The notes under the pieces were generated by a model, which saw only the letters and a list, made by a program, of their open reading frames with translations, ran no database searches and was not told the origin of the DNA. The position numbers and the translations under genes are program-made. This document shows positions 32,933-36,382 of a DNA stretch of 36,382 nucleotides, piece after piece. The stretch is from an uncultured Methylococcaceae bacterium (GTDB lineage Bacteria > Pseudomonadota > Gammaproteobacteria > Methylococcales > Methylomonadaceae). Positions within the stretch are counted from its first letter, which is position 1, and each line of letters begins with the position of its first letter. The DNA lies in contig CAIYOW010000049.1 of the NCBI GenBank assembly GCA_903927955.1, positions 1 to 36,382 of the forward strand. The letters are read 5' to 3'.

Positions 32933-33286
32933 ATGCAACTTAACGAATTTCTGGACAAAGTCAAAAATCATGAACCGGTCAGTTTTAACGAGACTATCGC
33001 CGTTATTGCCGAAAACTATCACTACACCCCCAGCACTTTTAGTAACGGACTAGGCGAACAGCAAGTGGTCAATATAGCTGGCACTAACGAAGGCTCCTGC
33101 AAAATTTTTGCCTTTGCCTTACTGCACGGCTTAACCGAACAACAAACCCTAAACCTGTTCGACGATTACTACCGGCAAGATGTGCTGAACGCCCCGGACG
33201 GCACTAGCCACGCCAACATCAGAAATTTTATGCGTTTTGGTTGGACGGGCATTCAGTTTGCAACACAGGCTTTGCAGCTTAAATAA
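32933..33286 (+). CDS. HopJ type III effector family protein
   Basis: The product is 117 residues without signal peptide. The pattern ENYHYTPSTFSNGLGEQQVVN, NEGSCKIFAFALLHGLTEQQTL, LFDDYYRQDVLNAPDGTSH and NIRNFMRFGWTGI is the full HopJ family domain. The name comes from a Pseudomonas syringae effector, but the family is widespread in free-living bacteria, where it is cytoplasmic and of unknown role. It follows smpB after 39 bases. Its upstream region is C-rich with no purine-rich ribosome site, so it may depend on read-through or on an unstructured leader. Confidence 0.88.
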   Translation: MQLNEFLDKVKNHEPVSFNETIAVIAENYHYTPSTFSNGLGEQQVVNIAGTNEGSCKIFAFALLHGLTEQQTLNLFDDYYRQDVLNAPDGTSHANIRNFMRFGWTGIQFATQALQLK

Positions 33287-33478
33287 CCGCCCCATTGGCA
33301 AACCGCGCTATATTTTCCACATAAACATAACTCTCTGGACATCTTAGTTAATCTTTTTACTGATGGATAACCAATATGTGGCTGGGATAATGCGATGGAA
33401 ATCATCCATAACATTAATTATCTGCATTTACCCAAGTCCCGTACACGTTGACCGGATAGGTTTAGGCGGTAAAGTGGC

Positions 33479-34339
33479 CTAAGCCAATTTTTCAATAATG
33501 CCGTCCAGCTCTTCCAACCCGGCATAATTGATCACCAGTTTACCGCTACCGTTGCCCTTGTGGACAATCACCACTTTTGCCCCCAATTTGGCACTTAAGG
33601 TTTGTTGCAAGCGTAGCGTATCGTTATCGGTGGTTGTGGCTGTGACGGCACTACCAGTGGTCGGGGCTTGTTGCAGGTTTTTTACCAATTGTTCAGCGGC
33701 GCGGACGGTCATGCCGGCCCTGACAATTTTTTGGGCGGCCTCCAGCTGTTGGTCGGGGTCTAGTGCCAGCAACACTTTGGCGTGGCCCAGTTCCAGTTGT
33801 TTGCCCAGCAACATTTTTTTTACGTCAGGATGCAACTCCATCAGACGCAGCAGGTTGGTGATGGTAGTGCGTGATTTGCCGACTGCTTCGGCAATTTGTT
33901 GGTGGGTCATGGCAAATTCTGCCAGCAATCGCCTAAGTGCTTCGGCTTCTTCCAACGGGTTGAGGTCTTCGCGCTGGATGTTTTCAATCAGAGCCACCGC
34001 CATAGCAGTGCGGTCATCCATTTCCTTAACGACCACAGGCACCTGTGCCAATGAGGCCAGTTGCGCGGCGCGCCAGCGCCGCTCTCCGGCAATAATTTCG
34101 TAGCGGTCTTGGCCTATTTTACGCACCACAATAGGTTGGATAATGCCTTGCGCTTTGATGGAATCCGCCAATTCCTGTAATTTTTCAGGGTCTATATCAC
34201 GACGCGGCTGGTATTTGCCACGTTGCAAATATTCTATCGGCAAGCTATGAGCCAATGCTTGCTGTTTTTCATCGCGCTGGCCGACATCGCCTAAGAGCGC
34301 GTCTAAGCCGCGGCCTAAACCTCGTTTTTGTACGGACAT
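33479..34339 (-). CDS. parB: Chromosome partitioning protein ParB
   Basis: The product is 286 residues. The N-terminal ParA-activating box is KRGLGRGLDALLGD (residues 5-18). The ParB/Sulfiredoxin CTPase domain follows with QPRRDIDPEKL, the C-motif/P-motif region GERRWRAAQLA and VALIENIQREDLNPLEEA. The helix-turn-helix parS-binding domain contains MTHQQIAEAVGKSRTTITNLLRL, and a C-terminal dimerisation region ends the protein. It spreads around parS sites and works with ParA to segregate the chromosome origin. It lies 31 bases behind the small 91-residue gene. No consensus parS was found in the window by eye. Confidence 0.97.
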   Translation of the reverse strand: MSVQKRGLGRGLDALLGDVGQRDEKQQALAHSLPIEYLQRGKYQPRRDIDPEKLQELADSIKAQGIIQPIVVRKIGQDRYEIIAGERRWRAAQLASLAQVPVVVKEMDDRTAMAVALIENIQREDLNPLEEAEALRRLLAEFAMTHQQIAEAVGKSRTTITNLLRLMELHPDVKKMLLGKQLELGHAKVLLALDPDQQLEAAQKIVRAGMTVRAAEQLVKNLQQAPTTGSAVTATTTDNDTLRLQQTLSAKLGAKVVIVHKGNGSGKLVINYAGLEELDGIIEKLA

Positions 34340-34370
34340 TGGTTTTTTACTTGATTGTACAGGATTGCTG

Positions 34371-34646
34371 TTAATCCGCTGCCGGGCTATCGCCAGACAT
34401 ATCGGCGCGGATGGTCATTTCAAAGGCTTCAATTAATGCCAACAATGCTTCTGCTTCTGCCACGAGATACTGATGCTCCTGATGCAGCGCTTGCTTCAGC
34501 ACTAGTGTCTGGACGCTGGCTGCTTGGTTGTTGGCCAAGTCGCTACCGCTGGCTGTTGACAACCCTAGGCTGCCGCTGTCCTCTAAGTGGGTGTGCGCCA
34601 ACAACGCTTCAAGCCCCTTGCCTAATCCTCGTTTTTTTGGGTTCAT
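34371..34646 (-). CDS. Small protein with a ParB-type N-terminal box, between parA and parB
   Basis: The product is 91 residues. Its start, PKKRGLGKGLEALLAHTH, aligns with the ParB start QKRGLGRGLDALLGD: KRGLG, GL and ALL are identical. In ParB this Arg/Lys-containing peptide is the part that stimulates ParA ATPase. After the box the protein has a Ser/Gly-rich linker and one long acidic amphipathic segment (about residues 43-80: VLKQALHQEHQYLVAEAEAL...) that may form a coiled coil. There is no ParB CTPase or helix-turn-helix domain. Its ATG overlaps the parA stop (ATGA), so it is translationally coupled to parA. It could be a second ParA regulator, a dimeric ParB competitor, or a remnant of a parB duplication; the intact frame and coupling speak against decay. 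I know of no named family for it. Confidence 0.8.
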   Translation of the reverse strand: MNPKKRGLGKGLEALLAHTHLEDSGSLGLSTASGSDLANNQAASVQTLVLKQALHQEHQYLVAEAEALLALIEAFEMTIRADMSGDSPAAD

Positions 34647-35416
34647 GCGATGTTGCTTTCTTTTTTGATCATCTCTTCAGCAAGGCTAATGTAGGCTTGC
34701 GCACCGCGTGATGATTTGTCGTAACTTAACACCGGCAAGCCGTGGCTGGGTGCTTCTGCCAAGCGGATATTGCGCGGGATGCAAGTCATAAACACTTGCT
34801 CGCCAAAATAACGGATCAGTTGTTCCGAGACATCTTTGGTCAGGCGGTTACGGTCGTCGAATAAGGTGCGCAAAATGCCCTCAAGATGCAAATCGGGGTT
34901 GACAGTTTGCTGGATATTTTTAAGCGTGGCCATTAATGCGGAAATACCCTCCAATGCGTAATATTCGCACTGCATGGGGATTAACAGGCTGTGTGCCGCC
35001 ACCATGGCATTCAAGGTGAGCATGTTTAACGATGGCGGGCAATCAATCAGAATATAGTCGTATGCCGACCGGATGCTTAACAACGCATCAGCCAAGCGTT
35101 GTTCTTTGCGCTCGCTGTGGATTAGCTCCACTTCAGCGGCAGTCAGGTCGGCATTGCCGGGGATAATGGCAAACGCAAATTCCGGCAGGTTAATGACTGC
35201 CTGGATAGCGGGCACGTTGCCCATGAGCAAGTCGTAGCTGGAATAATCGACCGCTTCTTTATCGACCCCGCAGCCCATTGCCGCATTGCCTTGCGGATCA
35301 AGGTCGATGAGCAGCACTTTGCGTTGGGCTGCCGCTAAAGAGGCCGCCAAATTGACACTGGTGGTGGTTTTGCCCACGCCACCTTTTTGGTTGGTAATGG
35401 CAATTATTTTTCCCAC
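34643..35416 (-). CDS. parA: Chromosome partitioning ATPase ParA (Soj)
   Basis: The product is 257 residues. It is a deviant Walker-type ATPase that binds DNA non-specifically and moves ParB-parS complexes. The deviant Walker A is NQKGGVGKTTT (residues 8-18), followed by LLIDLDPQGNA, Walker B YILIDCPPSL and the C-terminal SRGAQAYISLAEEM. The start is GTG at 35416, giving MGKIIAITNQKGG, supported by GAGGAG 5 bases upstream. The open frame to 35455 lies within rsmG. It overlaps rsmG by 13 bases and the small 91-residue gene by 4 bases. Confidence 0.97.
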   Translation of the reverse strand: MGKIIAITNQKGGVGKTTTSVNLAASLAAAQRKVLLIDLDPQGNAAMGCGVDKEAVDYSSYDLLMGNVPAIQAVINLPEFAFAIIPGNADLTAAEVELIHSERKEQRLADALLSIRSAYDYILIDCPPSLNMLTLNAMVAAHSLLIPMQCEYYALEGISALMATLKNIQQTVNPDLHLEGILRTLFDDRNRLTKDVSEQLIRYFGEQVFMTCIPRNIRLAEAPSHGLPVLSYDKSSRGAQAYISLAEEMIKKESNIA

Positions 35417-36054
35417 AACCGCTCCTCTATTGGTAATTTTATTTTGACCAAGCACCTTTGTACATCGGTGCCGGGTAGTGTGATAGGTGTAATGTCAGTT
35501 GCGATATGCCACGCCGCCAAAGCTTCAATTTCGGCATCGAGGTGCTGGCTTTTCATAGCCAATAACGCACCCTCTTCCGCCAACAAGTGTCCAGTGAGCT
35601 TAATAATGTCCGCCAAGCTGGCAAATGCGCGGGTCAGCACGGCATCGAAGCCTTGTTGCGGTCGGTACGATTCGGCGCGCTCATGGTAAACACTGGTATT
35701 GTTAAGCTTCAGTTCCAAAATGGCTTGCTGCACAAAACGGGTTTTTTTGGCATTGCTGTCCAACAACACAAATTGCCTGTCGGGCATGACAATAGCAAGC
35801 GGAATGCCGGGCAGACCCGCCCCTGTGCCAACATCGATGATACGTTTACCGTCAATAAAAGGGGCTATTGCCAAGCTGTCCAGCAAATGCAGACGCACCA
35901 TTTCTTCGCGTTGTCGAATGGCGGTGAGGTTATAAGCCTTGTTCCATTTTTCTATTAAGGCAATAAAATCGGTCAATTGTTGGATTTGTTCGGGGCTTGC
36001 CGGTATGTCCAACGCAACCAAGCCAGCTTCCAGAATAGCACGGGCAGTATTCAT
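35404..36054 (-). CDS. rsmG: 16S rRNA (guanine-527-N7)-methyltransferase RsmG
   Basis: The product is 216 residues. It methylates G527 in the 530 loop of 16S rRNA; loss gives low-level streptomycin resistance. Motifs are KWNKAYNLTAIRQREEMVRLHLLDSLA, the SAM-binding VGTGAGLPGIPLAIV, LLDSNAKKTRFV and the catalytic-region VLTRAFASLADII. Its ATG shares one base with the mnmG stop (TGATG), the classical mnmG-rsmG coupling. parA begins 13 bases before its end. Confidence 0.97.
   Translation of the reverse strand: MNTARAILEAGLVALDIPASPEQIQQLTDFIALIEKWNKAYNLTAIRQREEMVRLHLLDSLAIAPFIDGKRIIDVGTGAGLPGIPLAIVMPDRQFVLLDSNAKKTRFVQQAILELKLNNTSVYHERAESYRPQQGFDAVLTRAFASLADIIKLTGHLLAEEGALLAMKSQHLDAEIEALAAWHIATDITPITLPGTDVQRCLVKIKLPIEERLWEK
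35422..35427 (-). promoter_or_regulatory. Ribosome binding site deciding the parA GTG start
   Basis: GAGGAG on the minus strand lies 5 bases before GTG 35416, which matches the conserved ParA N-terminus. Confidence 0.8.
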
Positions 36055-36382
36055 CAGGCACTTTTCTTTTTTAAGTAAACCAAGAGCAGCGACACGGCTG
36101 CCGGTGTCATGCCCGGGATGCGCGAGGCTTGGCCTAGTGTCTCGGGGCGTTGCGCCGATAGTTTTTGGCTGACCTCATTGGACAAGCCCGGAACGCTGGC
36201 ATAGTCAAACAATTCCGGCAAACGTAAATGGTCGTAGCGCAGCGCCTTGTCGATTTCACTTTGTTGCCGAACCAGATAACCGGCGTATTTGGCTTGTATC
36301 TCGACTTGTTCTGCCACTTGTGGCTGGACGGGCGTGTCTTCGGCGGATAGTGCTTCTTCTTCCTGGGTCGGCAAAAAATCCA
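36054..36382 (-). CDS. mnmG: tRNA uridine 5-carboxymethylaminomethyl modification enzyme MnmG, C-terminal part
   Basis: The final 108 residues of MnmG (GidA); the frame is open through the right edge. The visible part is the C-terminal helical domain that binds MnmE and t[42 protein letters not shown] and the end [15 protein letters not shown]. With MnmE it makes the cmnm5 group on U34 of several tRNAs. The catalytic FAD-binding part lies outside the window. Confidence 0.96.
   Translation of the reverse strand, partial: DFLPTQEEEALSAEDTPVQPQVAEQVEIQAKYAGYLVRQQSEIDKALRYDHLRLPELFDYASVPGLSNEVSQKLSAQRPETLGQASRIPGMTPAAVSLLLVYLKKKSA

Noticed and set aside
32933-33286. HopJ gene as evidence of a type III secretion system
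   Set aside because: The family is common in non-pathogens without type III secretion, and no secretion genes are in the window.
33287-33478. Possible replication origin or parS near parB
   Set aside because: One TTTTCCACA-like DnaA box (33313-33321), one weak ATGGATAA match and a distant CCACATA/TATGTGG repeat are too few and too degenerate, and no 16-bp parS consensus was seen.

Overview
The window is chromosomal DNA from a gammaproteobacterium. The gene orders lptG-lptF / pepA-holC, fur / bamE with rnfH-ratA and smpB close by, and mnmG-rsmG-parA-parB are all gammaproteobacterial. The mid-range GC content, the exopolysaccharide-type gene set and the overall style suggest a methanotroph of the Methylococcales, but that placement is an inference from gene content and was not tested. 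About 40 protein genes are supported. I found no rRNA, tRNA, CRISPR array or intact insertion sequence.

Region by region: (1) 1-2558 is most of a membrane sensor kinase (CHASE, three PAS domains, start of the histidine kinase) that runs off the left edge. (2) 2698-10419 is a surface-polysaccharide cluster. Two GT2 glycosyltransferases lie on the minus strand. Divergent from them are a methyltransferase, an atypical glycosyltransferase, two GT4 glycosyltransferases and a hexapeptide acetyltransferase, several joined by ATGA overlaps. (3) 10446-11580 holds two small membrane proteins and gene-poor DNA. (4) 11581-18323 carries housekeeping and stress genes: a YejF-type double ABC ATPase, suhB, trmJ, cysE, sodB, a short-chain dehydrogenase, a DUF3455 protein and a lipoprotein. 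(5) 18456-25237 carries lptG-lptF, divergent pepA-holC, moaA and the RhlE-type helicase. (6) 25293-27112 is an AT-richer island with a lysozyme-like protein lacking a signal peptide, translationally coupled to a secreted cysteine-rich protein. (7) 27113-33286 carries lolD-lolC/E, fur, bamE, rnfH-ratA, an NSS-family transporter, smpB and a HopJ-family gene. (8) 33479-36382 is the chromosome segregation locus: parB, a 91-residue protein, parA, rsmG and the 3' end of mnmG.

Two places stand out. Between parA and parB sits a small gene whose product copies only the extreme N-terminal box of ParB (KRGLG.GL.ALL) and then continues as an acidic helical segment with no DNA-binding domain. It could be a second ParA-directed peptide. 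The lysozyme/secreted-protein pair at 25293-26644 has the layout of a peptidoglycan-hydrolase effector with a periplasmic immunity protein. Smaller points are three related REP-like palindromes, a CTTCGG...CCGAAG dispersed palindrome, a terminator that abuts the next gene's ribosome site, and an inverted repeat overlapping a probable promoter of the polysaccharide operon.
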